From contig JAFXWC010000062.1 in the NCBI GenBank assembly GCA_017534445.1, positions 1 through 64,000 of the forward strand: 64,000 nucleotides of DNA. Direction: 5' to 3'. A program made the position numbers and the translations under genes. The notes beneath the pieces are model-generated. The model made no database searches. It was not told where the DNA came from and saw only the letters and a list, made by a program, of their open reading frames with translations. Numbering within the stretch: position 1 is the stretch's first letter; every line of letters begins with the position of its first letter. Source of the DNA: Treponema sp. (GTDB lineage Bacteria > Spirochaetota > Spirochaetia > Treponematales > Treponemataceae). This document shows, in pieces, positions 16,135 to 24,393 of this stretch.

Positions 16135-16308
16135 TTATTTAAAATCTTTTGGTCTGCGCTCTGTACGTTTGCACTTCTGGCACTCAGCGATATTTCTAAG
16201 CCTGCCGTTTTCGAACAAGGTCTTCATAATAATTTCGCCGCCGCAATCGGGACACATAAACTTCTGAGTAGCAACTGTGGTACGAGAGTTTTTACTGGCT
16301 CCTGCCAT
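16135..16308 (-). CDS. Small zinc-ribbon protein
   Basis: 57 aa. Reads MAGASKNSRTTVATQKFMCP, then DCGGEIIMKTLFENGRLR and NIAECQKCKRTERRPKDFK. Two CxxC pairs (CPDC and CQKC) separated by about 20 residues form a zinc ribbon. GGAGG lies 5 nt before the ATG. It sits just upstream of rpsT on the same strand, 45 nt apart, so it is probably co-transcribed and may act in translation, but I do not recognise the family. Confidence 0.75.
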   Translation of the reverse strand: MAGASKNSRTTVATQKFMCPDCGGEIIMKTLFENGRLRNIAECQKCKRTERRPKDFK

Positions 16309-16390
16309 GACGTTCCTCCATATACAAAATTCGGTATTTACTGAATATACACGAATTTATAACTTTGTGTCAAGTATGCAAGGGGAAATT

Positions 16391-16470
16391 CTACGGAATT
16401 CAGTTTTGGACTCCGCTCACAGTCAAATCCGTCTGAAAACCCGCGGTGTCGCGGAATAGAAAATTCAAGC
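16391..16470. repeat. Half copy of palindromic repeat family A
   Basis: Only one arm is present: CAGTCAAATCCGTCTGAAAA then CCCGCGGTGTCGCGGAATAG, matching 69-113 of the window. The other arm is missing. Confidence 0.8.
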
Positions 16471-16501
16471 ATCCCCACCCTACAAAATAAAAACTGCAAA
16501 T

Positions 16502-17266
16502 TTATTCAGATTTGCGCCATTCGTCCAGCTGGGCCTGGATAAGAGCCGGGGCTTCTGCCAAAATGCGTTTTTCGTCTTCCTTGGTCTGGGGAACGTCATA
16601 AACCTTGAGCACCTTTACACGGTATGCACCTTTCTTTAGGTTCTGAAGCACAAGCCTTATATGAGAAAGCTTCCAGCCTCCGTCCAGGGCGCAAACAACA
16701 ACCGGAAGCTTTACAGTTTCTTCCAGCCGCCTAAAACCCGCAGAATAAAAAGTTCCAAGATTACCGTCCTTGCTTCTTGTTCCTTCTGGGAAAATCAGGG
16801 GAATGACATCCTTGCAGGCATTAACCCTGCCGCCAAAAGCCTCTAGCGACTTCATGGCCTCGGAAGCACCACCGTGACGCGGAATCATGCAGTGGCCCTG
16901 GGTACGAAGCATTTTTCCCACCATAGGGACCTTGGAAAGCGCGTCCTTGGCAACAAAACGCACTTCTCTTCCATTATAGTACCTTTTGGAAAAGAAAAGC
17001 AGGTAAACGACTATGTCTATAAGGCTCTGATGGTTAGAGACAATAAGAAACTGCGGCGGCAAACCTTCCAGGCTCTTTGTGTCCGCAAGGAAGTCATATC
17101 CGCAGTAAGTCTTTAGGATGGCAAAGAAAAGCCTGTCCGTACGGTGGGTTATATAGTTGGACCAAAAAAGCGCCCATTTCTTGCTAAAGGGATAGGTTAT
17201 GGTTATCATGAGCGTTGGAAAAAGCAGCGCACAGCCTGCAATCAAAAAGGTAAATAAACTTAGCAT
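16502..17266 (-). CDS. plsC: 1-acyl-sn-glycerol-3-phosphate acyltransferase
   Basis: 254 aa. Hydrophobic N-terminus (TM anchor), then the acyltransferase motifs NHQSLID (HX4D-type, near residue 77) and FPEGTRSKDG (near 158), which bind the acyl donor and glycerophosphate. It makes phosphatidic acid at the inner membrane. I place the start at the ATG at 17266, not at the TTG five codons upstream, because the TTG lies inside a TATAAT -10 box. The -10 ends 6 nt before this ATG and no Shine-Dalgarno is present, so the mRNA is likely leaderless. Confidence 0.88.
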   Translation of the reverse strand: MLSLFTFLIAGCALLFPTLMITITYPFSKKWALFWSNYITHRTDRLFFAILKTYCGYDFLADTKSLEGLPPQFLIVSNHQSLIDIVVYLLFFSKRYYNGREVRFVAKDALSKVPMVGKMLRTQGHCMIPRHGGASEAMKSLEAFGGRVNACKDVIPLIFPEGTRSKDGNLGTFYSAGFRRLEETVKLPVVVCALDGGWKLSHIRLVLQNLKKGAYRVKVLKVYDVPQTKEDEKRILAEAPALIQAQLDEWRKSE

Positions 17267-17272
17267 GAGACC

Positions 17273-17301
17273 ATTATACAAAAAGACGCTTTAAAAGTCC
17301 A
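17273..17301 (-). promoter_or_regulatory. Promoter abutting the plsC start (leaderless candidate)
   Basis: On the minus strand TGGACT (17296-17301), 17 nt, TATAAT (17273-17278), then 6 nt to the ATG. Confidence 0.6.
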
Positions 17302-17324
17302 TAAAGTTTTGCAAACGCGGCAAA

Positions 17325-17918
17325 TCAATAGTACTTGTTTTCTTTTTTAGACTTATTCATCAAGTAACCAAAGACAGATCCTACACCGCCACCCAAGAGA
17401 TGCGCAAGGTTTGAAACATTGTCTTTTACAAAGAAGGCCTGGTAAAGCTGCTGGCCTATGTAGACCAAGGCTACAAGGATGAAGGTTACGGGTATTTTCC
17501 CCTCCTGAGTACAGGTAAAGGAAGAAAGCAGGATAAAGGCAAAGACAACGCCGCTTGCACCCAAAAGCCTTACGTTTGGAAAAAAGAAGAAATTGACAAG
17601 CCCCGTAACAAGGGCAGTTATAAGTATGACAAGAATTATCTTGAAGGAGCCGTACTTCTCTTCCAGAAGGGGGCCAATGACAAGAATCATCGTGATATTT
17701 CCAAAGAGGTGGTTCCAGTCCGCGTGGCCAAGCACGTGGGTGAACATGCGCAGGTATGTAAGCGGATTTGCGAAAGACGAGCGGTAGACGCTAAAAAACG
17801 AAGACGTTACCCAGCCTGCAGTAAAGGTGTCAAGCACAAGTACGGCAAAGCAAAGGAAGGTAAAGGTAAGAATTACGGGCGAGTTGAAAGACAAGCTCAG
17901 TTTTTTTTCGCTGCTCAT
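17325..17918 (-). CDS. Rhomboid-family intramembrane serine protease
   Basis: 197 aa, six hydrophobic segments. The catalytic serine is in LLGASGVVF (near residue 120) and the catalytic histidine in NLAHLLGG (near 171); HADWNHLFGN supplies the conserved HxxxN of helix 2. Cuts transmembrane substrates in the plane of the membrane. Start at 17918 has CAGGAG 9 nt upstream; an in-frame ATG 22 codons earlier lacks one. It lies 58 nt upstream of the plsC promoter region on the same strand. Confidence 0.88.
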   Translation of the reverse strand: MSSEKKLSLSFNSPVILTFTFLCFAVLVLDTFTAGWVTSSFFSVYRSSFANPLTYLRMFTHVLGHADWNHLFGNITMILVIGPLLEEKYGSFKIILVILITALVTGLVNFFFFPNVRLLGASGVVFAFILLSSFTCTQEGKIPVTFILVALVYIGQQLYQAFFVKDNVSNLAHLLGGGVGSVFGYLMNKSKKENKYY

Positions 17919-18022
17919 GGAAAAAGGCTCCTGTTTATTTTTTTCTTTATACATATATTCTAACGCAAATTTTCCAAAAGGCAAGCGTCACTTGCACATC
18001 TTTCAAAAAGTAACGGAAAAGT

Positions 18023-18074
18023 GCCATGCAGAGCAAGCCATTCAGAGCAAGCCATGCAGAGCAAGCCATGCAAG
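18023..18074. repeat. 14-bp tandem repeat upstream of the HD-GYP gene
   Basis: GCCATGCAGAGCAA repeated at 18023, 18037 (one mismatch) and 18051, with a partial fourth unit. It ends 13 nt before the promoter of the HD-GYP gene and lies in the divergent gap with rhomboid. Confidence 0.85.
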
Positions 18075-18087
18075 CATGAAAAAAAAT

Positions 18088-18116
18088 TTGCAAGTGGTCA
18101 AAAAGGCAGTTATAAT
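18088..18116 (+). promoter_or_regulatory. Promoter of the HD-GYP gene
   Basis: TTGCAA (18088-18093), 17 nt, TATAAT (18111-18116). A TAAGGG ribosome site follows before the ATG at 18140. Confidence 0.7.
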
Positions 18117-18139
18117 CTATAATAAAGTAAGGGTTGAGC

Positions 18140-19528
18140 ATGATTTCTGACATTTTCACAGTAAAATCCGCACATGTAACTTTTCTTCTCTGGGGAACCA
18201 TTTTCTGCTTCATAGCATCAGCAATCATTGCCCTTAGCAAAGGCATAAAAAAAGGCCGAAAGATAATCCTTATCTGCATTGAACATTCTGCGGGCAGCCT
18301 GCTCTTTATGGACGCAATCGCATGGGCATTCAGGGGCCACATAGGCACTCTTGGACACTATGCCGTAACCATCAGCAACTTTTTGGTCTTTCTTTTTAGC
18401 TACGTTGTGGGCTTGTGGTATTCTGCATACGTAATATCCTATGTTTTCCCGGAAAAACTCACGCCAAAGAATTTCTTTGTTCCCGCAGGAAAGGTAAAGC
18501 TTCCCGCAATGTTCTACGTGGCAATCTGGTCTTCCCTTGCAGGAATAGTGCTAACGGTAATCACCCAGTTCACAGGCTTTCTCTACTACATTGATGGCAT
18601 CAACCTTTACCACAGGAACACCATGTACCCGACGGGACTTTTTGTCGGCATGATTCCAGTGGCGGCAGACTTTCTTATCCTTTTAAAATACAGGAAGAAG
18701 ATACAGAAGCGGGTCTTTACCAGCCTTTTATCCTACGTGATTCTGCCCTTTGCAGGAATGATAGCCCTGCTCTTTACCTACGGAATTTCCTGCGTCAACA
18801 TAGGAATAGGCATTTCCTCCATGTACATTTTTTATGTTACAGTGCGCGAACAGGACATAGAGCTTTACGAGGACGCAAAAATCATAACTTCCATGCAGGA
18901 AGGAATCATCATGGACTTTGCAAACATGGTTGAATGCCGCGACCAGAACACAGGCGACCACATAAAGCGCACATCCCTCTACGTAAAGACCATTGTTGAC
19001 GAAATGATGAAGAAAAAAATCTACCGGGATGAGCTTACCCCCACCCTTGCCCACAACATGGTAAAGGCAGCCCCTCTGCACGACATTGGCAAGATAAAGA
19101 TTTCCGACTCAATACTAAACAAACCAGGCAAGCTTACGGAAGAAGAATTTGAAATAATGAAGACCCACACTACGGAGGGCATGAAGATTCTTAGCGAAAC
19201 TCTTCTTAGCACGAGCGGCAGCGGCTACCTAAAGGAATCTATAGACATGGCTTGGTGCCACCACGAATGGTGGAACGGCAAAGGCTACCCCCGCGGGCTA
19301 AAGGGAGAGGAGATTCCCCTTTCCGCACGGGTTATGGCTGTTGCGGACGTGTTTGACGCACTTCTTTCCAAGAGAAGCTATAAGGAAGCCTATTCCTTTG
19401 ACAAGGCGGTTTCTATCCTAAAGAACGAGTCTGGAAGCCACTTTGACCCGCTGGTTGTGGCGGCATTCCTTAACGCGGCAGACTTTCTTAGAGATGCGCT
19501 CGAGTTCATTCTGCCAGGCGACAGGTAA
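18140..19528 (+). CDS. Membrane-bound HD-GYP cyclic di-GMP phosphodiesterase
   Basis: 462 aa. The N-terminal 235 residues hold seven to eight membrane segments, a 7TM-type sensor-like region. The C-terminal HD-GYP domain has the metal-binding HDIGK near residue 313, the HHEWWNGKGYPRGLKG loop near 372-388 and DVFDALLSKRSYK. The GYP tripeptide is present, so it likely hydrolyses c-di-GMP to pGpG or GMP. Start at 18140 (second ATG-type position; a TTG at 18134 is also in frame) with AAGG upstream. It probably controls motility or surface behaviour together with other c-di-GMP proteins; the ComFB-like protein at 8.97 kb could be a receptor. Confidence 0.9.
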   Translation: MISDIFTVKSAHVTFLLWGTIFCFIASAIIALSKGIKKGRKIILICIEHSAGSLLFMDAIAWAFRGHIGTLGHYAVTISNFLVFLFSYVVGLWYSAYVISYVFPEKLTPKNFFVPAGKVKLPAMFYVAIWSSLAGIVLTVITQFTGFLYYIDGINLYHRNTMYPTGLFVGMIPVAADFLILLKYRKKIQKRVFTSLLSYVILPFAGMIALLFTYGISCVNIGIGISSMYIFYVTVREQDIELYEDAKIITSMQEGIIMDFANMVECRDQNTGDHIKRTSLYVKTIVDEMMKKKIYRDELTPTLAHNMVKAAPLHDIGKIKISDSILNKPGKLTEEEFEIMKTHTTEGMKILSETLLSTSGSGYLKESIDMAWCHHEWWNGKGYPRGLKGEEIPLSARVMAVADVFDALLSKRSYKEAYSFDKAVSILKNESGSHFDPLVVAAFLNAADFLRDALEFILPGDR

Positions 19529-19599
19529 TGTTCTTTTCTTTTTTTGGAGCAGCTTTCTTTTGCAGGCGAATCTATTTTTCCGCTAAGCAGTAGGCCATT

Positions 19600-19710
19600 T
19601 GTTACGGGCTTTCCGGGGTTCCGCGGGACCCTACCCGCTCCATTGCCTGGGTTCGACAAGCTCACCCACCAGGCAACTTACGCCCCTCCAATCCCGGCTA
19701 GGGTTCTTTT
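19600..19710. repeat. Family B intergenic repeat
   Basis: Contains GGGGTTCCGCGGGACCC, CCCGCTCCATTGCCTGG, an inserted GTTCGACAAGCTCACCCACC and CCCCTCCAATCCCGGCTAGG. Inverted relative to the copies at 6405 and 13070. Confidence 0.8.
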
Positions 19711-19772
19711 TGCTAAGGAAGTCCAGTTAAACGGAGCGCGTCATTTGTTGGCAGAAAAAGCAAAAACCGCAT

Positions 19773-19991
19773 TTGCTAAAAATATGGAACGGAAAAGAAT
19801 TCGCCATATCATTCAGTGAAGAATGGGTAGACACAGATATAGAAAATACTGATGCTAGGCTTTACAATGGCACAAGCTACGACATGAACGGCAACAAAAT
19901 CAAGGATACCTATTACAAAAAAGTCAATGGAAAAAAGGTAGAATGTACAAAAGCAGAATTTGAAAATGCAAAAAAGAATAGTGGCTGGTAA
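19773..19991 (+). pseudogene. Probable remnant of a small unknown gene
   Basis: 72 codons that read like protein (SFSEEWVDTDIENTDARLYN, GTSYDMNGNKIKD, KKVNGKKVECTKAEFENAKK) but with no ATG and no ribosome site at the 5' end. It lies in an 800-nt stretch filled with repeats. Probably the end of a decayed gene; I do not recognise the family. Confidence 0.3.
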
Positions 19992-20044
19992 AATATAGGA
20001 TTTTCTTTTTCTTGCCAAGCAGCATGGGACTGTCCAAAAAGTAT

Positions 20045-20140
20045 TGTCATGCTGAACGTAGTTGCTTGCAACCAATTTCAGCATCTACGTTGCATATAGC
20101 GTAGAGATTCCGAAACGAATTCGGAATGACACTGTGCAAC
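20045..20140. repeat. Family D palindromic repeats
   Basis: GTCATGCTGAACGTAG...TTCAGCAT and GATTCCGAAACGAATTCGGA are two palindromic units of the type at 1470. A further GGTTCGACAAGCTCACC unit lies at about 20274. The rest of 19992-20443 shows nothing recognisable. Confidence 0.7.
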
Positions 20141-20443
20141 GAATTTATTGGACAGCCCGTGGCGCAAAGGCAGGTTCAGCCGAATTAGCCAAGGAACAAA
20201 ATGGTAGAGCCGGTAAAGGTTTCGTCCAGAAAATAAGAAAAAACACAAGCCCCTCTTTTGATAGCCCACCATGGTTCGACAAGCTCACCAACCGCAAATT
20301 TTTACCTACAGTTGCCATAAGTGCACAATTCCGTTATACTAAATAGACAAAATGCCGATAATTCCGTCTTGTGCGGAAATCAATATATATAAGGAAGAGT
20401 TTTGCGCTTTTTAAATGGCATTACTGCTTCCACAGGAACACAG

Positions 20444-22159
20444 ATGAATTTCACAGAATTTTCGCTGCATGAAAAGCTGCAGCAGGGAATCGCCGGGGCA
20501 GGTTACGTTGAATGCACTCCGGTTCAGGAGCAGGTGCTCAAGAATTCCCTTGAAGGCCGCGACTTGTATGTTCAGTCGCAGACAGGTACTGGTAAGACAG
20601 CCGCTTACCTTGTTTCAATTATACAGCAAATGCTAAGCCGCCAGGACGTTGCGGGAAAGAAAGCGCTCGTCATGGTTCCCACCAGGGAGCTTGCGGTTCA
20701 GGTTCAGGAAGAAGCAGAAAAGCTTTGTTCAGCAACAGAATTGGTGTGCTCAAGCTTTTACGGTGGTGTTGGCTACGACAAGCAGGTTGCAGCCCTAAAA
20801 AAAGGCGTAGACATAATGATTGGCACCCCGGGCCGCGTAATTGACCTTCACGAGGGCGGCCAGATGGATCTTAGCAGCGTGGCATTCCTTTGCATAGACG
20901 AGGCAGACCGCATGTTTGACATGGGCTTCTACCCCGACCTTCGCACGCTAATCAAAGTTCTTCCCGCAGCAGAAAAAAGGCAGACCATGCTCTTTAGCGC
21001 AACGCTCAACAGCTACGTAAAGAACCTTGCCTGGGAATACACAAGGAACCCCGCAGAAATTACGATTGCAGCAGACAACATTACGGTTGACGAAATTGAC
21101 CAGGAGCTGCTCCACGTCTCTAGCGAAAGCAAGATGAAGCTTCTTACAGGCATCATCGCTTCTGAAAAACCGGAAAGCCTCATCATCTTCTGCAACACAA
21201 AGCGCACATGCGAAGTGGTTGCAAAAAGGCTTAAGATTAACGGCATACAGGCGGACTACATCATCGGTGACCTGCCGCAGAAAGCACGCCTCCGCATAAT
21301 GGACGACTTTAAAGCCGGCAAGATAAAGTGCCTGGTTGCAACAGACGTAGCAGCACGCGGAATAGACGTAAACGACCTTGCAATGGTCATCAACTACGAC
21401 CTTCCCAACGAAGCGGAAAACTACGTGCACAGAATTGGCCGTACCGCAAGAGCCGGAAAGTCTGGAAAGGCATACACCTTCTGCTCAGAGCAGGACGTTT
21501 ATTCTCTGCCGCCAATCGAGCGCTACATAGAAAAGCAAATTCCATCCCGCGTTGCAGAAGAATCCATGCTGGGCGAAGACAAGTCAGAGGGCATGTACAT
21601 CCGCACGGAAAACTACCACGAAGACTACAACGACAAGAGCGAATTTGGCAGAAGAAGACAGGCTGAATACGAGCGCAGTGGCCGCGGAAGAAGGGGCAGA
21701 CACGCTGAAGGTTCAGGCAGAGCAAGGGGTGAGCGCGGAAAGGGTCGCTACTCCAAGGGCAACAAGGAAGCCTCACGCGAATACAAGAGGGACCGCCGCG
21801 TATTCAATGCGGAAGAAGAAGCAATGCTTGCAACAATGTCCATGGACGAGCGCATGAAGCTCTACAAGGAAAAGTTTGCATCCACATCAAAAACAGCCGC
21901 AGCTTCTGGCAAGCAAGCCGCAGGCAAGCAGTCCACAGGAAAACAGGCAGCTGGCAAGCAGGCAGGTGCAAAGGGCAAGAAAGCATCCGGCAAGGGAAAG
22001 AAGTCCTACAAGGATTCTTCACGCACAAAGCAGTACTCTGCAAAGAATGAATATTCCGGCAAAAACAGGCCGCAGGGCAAACCGTCTTCTGCAAAGGAAG
22101 CATCAGGCAAAAAGCGCGGCATCTTTGGCAGAATAAAATCACTGTTCAGCAAAAAATAA
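20444..22159 (+). CDS. DEAD-box RNA helicase with a basic low-complexity tail
   Basis: 571 aa. Helicase core with Q motif near TPVQEQV, Walker A SQTGTGKT (near 45), PTRELAVQ, DEAD (CIDEADRMFDMGF, near 150), SAT (near 185), VATDVAARGIDVN and HRIGRTARAGKSG. It unwinds structured RNA in ribosome assembly or mRNA decay. After residue 400 the tail is rich in Arg, Gly and Lys, with repeated AAGKQ/ASGKQ units, likely an RNA-binding disordered region. Start at the ATG at 20444 (AGGA 6 nt upstream); a TTG at 20402 is in frame but its GGAAGAG is only 3 nt away. Ends 12 nt before the ABC-F gene. Confidence 0.93.
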   Translation: MNFTEFSLHEKLQQGIAGAGYVECTPVQEQVLKNSLEGRDLYVQSQTGTGKTAAYLVSIIQQMLSRQDVAGKKALVMVPTRELAVQVQEEAEKLCSATELVCSSFYGGVGYDKQVAALKKGVDIMIGTPGRVIDLHEGGQMDLSSVAFLCIDEADRMFDMGFYPDLRTLIKVLPAAEKRQTMLFSATLNSYVKNLAWEYTRNPAEITIAADNITVDEIDQELLHVSSESKMKLLTGIIASEKPESLIIFCNTKRTCEVVAKRLKINGIQADYIIGDLPQKARLRIMDDFKAGKIKCLVATDVAARGIDVNDLAMVINYDLPNEAENYVHRIGRTARAGKSGKAYTFCSEQDVYSLPPIERYIEKQIPSRVAEESMLGEDKSEGMYIRTENYHEDYNDKSEFGRRRQAEYERSGRGRRGRHAEGSGRARGERGKGRYSKGNKEASREYKRDRRVFNAEEEAMLATMSMDERMKLYKEKFASTSKTAAASGKQAAGKQSTGKQAAGKQAGAKGKKASGKGKKSYKDSSRTKQYSAKNEYSGKNRPQGKPSSAKEASGKKRGIFGRIKSLFSKK

Positions 22160-22171
22160 GAGGTTTTACAA

Positions 22172-23812
22172 TTGATTACAGTTTCTGACGTTACATTAAA
22201 ATTCAGCGAAAAGCCGCTGTTCAAAGACGTAAATTTAAAGTTCGTAAAGGGCAACTGCTATGGCATCATCGGAGCAAACGGTGCGGGAAAGTCAACCTTC
22301 CTAAAGGTGCTTTCTGGAGAACTGGAGCACGACTCAGGCGAAATTTCAATCACCACCGGCGAACGCATGGCAAAGCTTACCCAGGACCACTTTGCATTTG
22401 ACCAATACTCGGTAAAAGAAACCGTAATGATGGGCTACCCAAAGCTCTATCAGCTTGGCAAAGACAAGGATGCCATCTACGAAAAGCCAGATTTTTCCGA
22501 AGAAGACGGAATCAAAGCCGCAGAAATGGAAGCGGAATTTGGCGAGCTTGGCGGCTACGAAGCAGAAAACCAGATTGAACAGATGCTCTCTGGCCTTGGA
22601 CTGGAAGAAGAATTCCACGACAAGATGATGAGCGACTTAGACGAAGGCCAGAAGGTCCGCGTACTCTTGGCACAGACCCTCTTCGGCAGCCCGGACATCC
22701 TGCTTTTGGACGAACCTACAAACGGTCTTGACCTCGAAAGCATCTCCTGGCTGGAAAACTTCCTTATAGAATTCCCCAACATAGTAATAGTCGTAAGCCA
22801 CGACCGCCACTTCCTTAACGCAGTCTGCACCTACATCTGCGACATCGACTACGGCAAAATCACCCAGTTCACCGGAAACTACGACTTCTGGTACCAGATG
22901 AGCCAAATCATGCAGAAGCAGGCCAAAGACGAAAAGAAAAAGCGCGAAGACAAAATGGCAGAACTCAAAAGCTTTATCCAGCGCTTTGCAAGCAACGTCT
23001 CCAAGGCAGGACAGGCATCCAGCCGCAAAAAGGTCTTGGAAAAACTGGAACTGGAAGAGCTCCCGGTTACAAGCCGCAAGTTCCCCTACGTCCACTTCCA
23101 GAGCGACCGCGAAATTGGCAACTTCGTACTAACTGCAGAACACCTTTCGTCAAAAGACAGCGATGGTGCAGTTCTTTTAAACGACTTCTCCATCACCATC
23201 CACCCGGGCGAAAAAGTTGCATTCGTCGGAATGGAGCACAACTCCATAACATCCTTCTTTGACATAATCTCCGGAACGCAAAAGTGCGAGGGCGCAAGCA
23301 TCAACTGGGGACAGACCACAAGCCAGTCTTACATGGGACGCGACAACAACGCCTACTTCAACAACGACATGAACATAACCGAATGGCTAAAGCAGTACTC
23401 AAAGGAACAGGACGACGCCTATGTCCGTGGCTTCTTGGGCAGAATGCTCTTTAGCGGAGACGAAAGCCTTAAAAAAGTAAAAGTCCTTTCCGGTGGCGAA
23501 AAAGTCCGCTGCATGCTTTCAAAGATGATGCTCTCCGGCGCAAACGTCCTAATCCTGGACGACCCGACCAACCACCTGGACCTTGAATCAATCGAAAGCC
23601 TTAACGAAGGTCTCGTGCGCTTCCCCGGAGTAGTAATCTTCTCCAGCCACGACCACGAATTCATCAGCACAATCGCAAACCGCATAATCGAAATCACCCC
23701 CAAGGGCGTAATCGACCGCATGATGAATTTTGACGACTACCTCAAGGATGAGCAGGTAAAGCAGATGCGAAAAGACTTCTACGCAGGCAGCAAGAAAAAG
23801 ATTAGAATCTAA
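22172..23812 (+). CDS. ABC-F family ribosome-associated ATPase (YbiT-like) with a degenerate second ATP site
   Basis: 546 aa, two ABC domains in one chain without membrane segments. Domain 1 has Walker A GANGAGKST near residue 35, an altered signature (DEGQKVR instead of SGGQ) and Walker B LLLDEPTNGLD. Domain 2 has an intact LSGGEKVR and ILDDPTNHLD, but the Walker A is replaced by GMEHNSITS (near 352), with no Gly-Lys-Ser, and the catalytic Glu is Asp. ABC-F proteins act on the ribosome, in translation control or antibiotic protection. The overall sequence follows E. coli YbiT. TTG start with AAGAGG 8 nt upstream; follows the helicase gene by 12 nt, probably as an RNA/translation operon. Confidence 0.88.
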   Translation: MITVSDVTLKFSEKPLFKDVNLKFVKGNCYGIIGANGAGKSTFLKVLSGELEHDSGEISITTGERMAKLTQDHFAFDQYSVKETVMMGYPKLYQLGKDKDAIYEKPDFSEEDGIKAAEMEAEFGELGGYEAENQIEQMLSGLGLEEEFHDKMMSDLDEGQKVRVLLAQTLFGSPDILLLDEPTNGLDLESISWLENFLIEFPNIVIVVSHDRHFLNAVCTYICDIDYGKITQFTGNYDFWYQMSQIMQKQAKDEKKKREDKMAELKSFIQRFASNVSKAGQASSRKKVLEKLELEELPVTSRKFPYVHFQSDREIGNFVLTAEHLSSKDSDGAVLLNDFSITIHPGEKVAFVGMEHNSITSFFDIISGTQKCEGASINWGQTTSQSYMGRDNNAYFNNDMNITEWLKQYSKEQDDAYVRGFLGRMLFSGDESLKKVKVLSGGEKVRCMLSKMMLSGANVLILDDPTNHLDLESIESLNEGLVRFPGVVIFSSHDHEFISTIANRIIEITPKGVIDRMMNFDDYLKDEQVKQMRKDFYAGSKKKIRI

Positions 23813-23889
23813 AATATTCAAATTTTATTTTTGCGGCGCTTGCTTGGTTCAACATCCGCTTGGAAAAAGAAGTGTCTACTCCTTGTGGG

Positions 23890-23975
23890 TGGCACTTCCG
23901 GGGTTCCGCGGGGCCCTACCCGCTCCATTGCCTGGCGGCAACGGCTCCGCCGCCCCTCCACCGCCTGCCGTGCTT
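23890..23975. repeat. Family B intergenic repeat
   Basis: CCGGGGTTCCGCGGGGCCC, CCCGCTCCATTGCCTGG and GGCAACGGCTCCGCCGCCCC. It lies in the gap between the ABC-F gene and the tRNA. A family D-like unit (CCCTGAACTGCTACGCC ... GATTCAGGGG) follows at 24024-24095. Confidence 0.8.
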
Positions 23976-24187
23976 GGTTCTGCAAAAATATCCAGACAGC
24001 CAATGCACCTGCACAAAGACACCGTCACCCTGAACTGCTACGCCACATTCGCACGCACTTGCTACGAATGTGGATTCAGGGGCTGTCTTATATACAGCAC
24101 AGCATAACGCATTGCAACTTTTTTTGTAAAAAACACGGCAACCCACTTGACACAAAACATGCTTTTGTGCTAAGATTACAACATCAC

Positions 24188-24260
24188 GGTGGCGTAGTCC
24201 AGTCGGTAGAACAACGGACTCATATTCCGTATGTCACAGGTTCGATCCCTGTCGCCACTA
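24188..24260 (+). tRNA. tRNA-Met (CAT anticodon)
   Basis: 73 nt cloverleaf. Acceptor stem GGTGGCG/CGCCACT with discriminator A, anticodon stem ACGGA/TCCGT with loop CTCATAT, T arm ACAGG-TTCGATC-CCTGT. The anticodon CAT and the absence of three GC pairs in the anticodon stem argue for elongator tRNA-Met or a lysidine-modified tRNA-Ile2, not initiator. CCA is not encoded. A terminator follows at once. Confidence 0.93.
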
Positions 24261-24270
24261 TGAAACACAA

Positions 24271-24297
24271 GGCCTTGCATTGCGCAAGGTCTTTTTT
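24271..24297 (+). terminator. Rho-independent terminator of the tRNA gene
   Basis: GGCCTTGC (24271-24278) pairs with GCAAGGTC (24284-24291), loop of 5 nt, followed by six T. Confidence 0.85.
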
Positions 24298-24393
24298 GTT
24301 TTACAAGGTCAATATCGAGCATAAAAGCGACCTGTCATTACCAGGTCAGCCCGATAATGACACATTTTACAAGCATCAAAAATGGAGAAGAAA

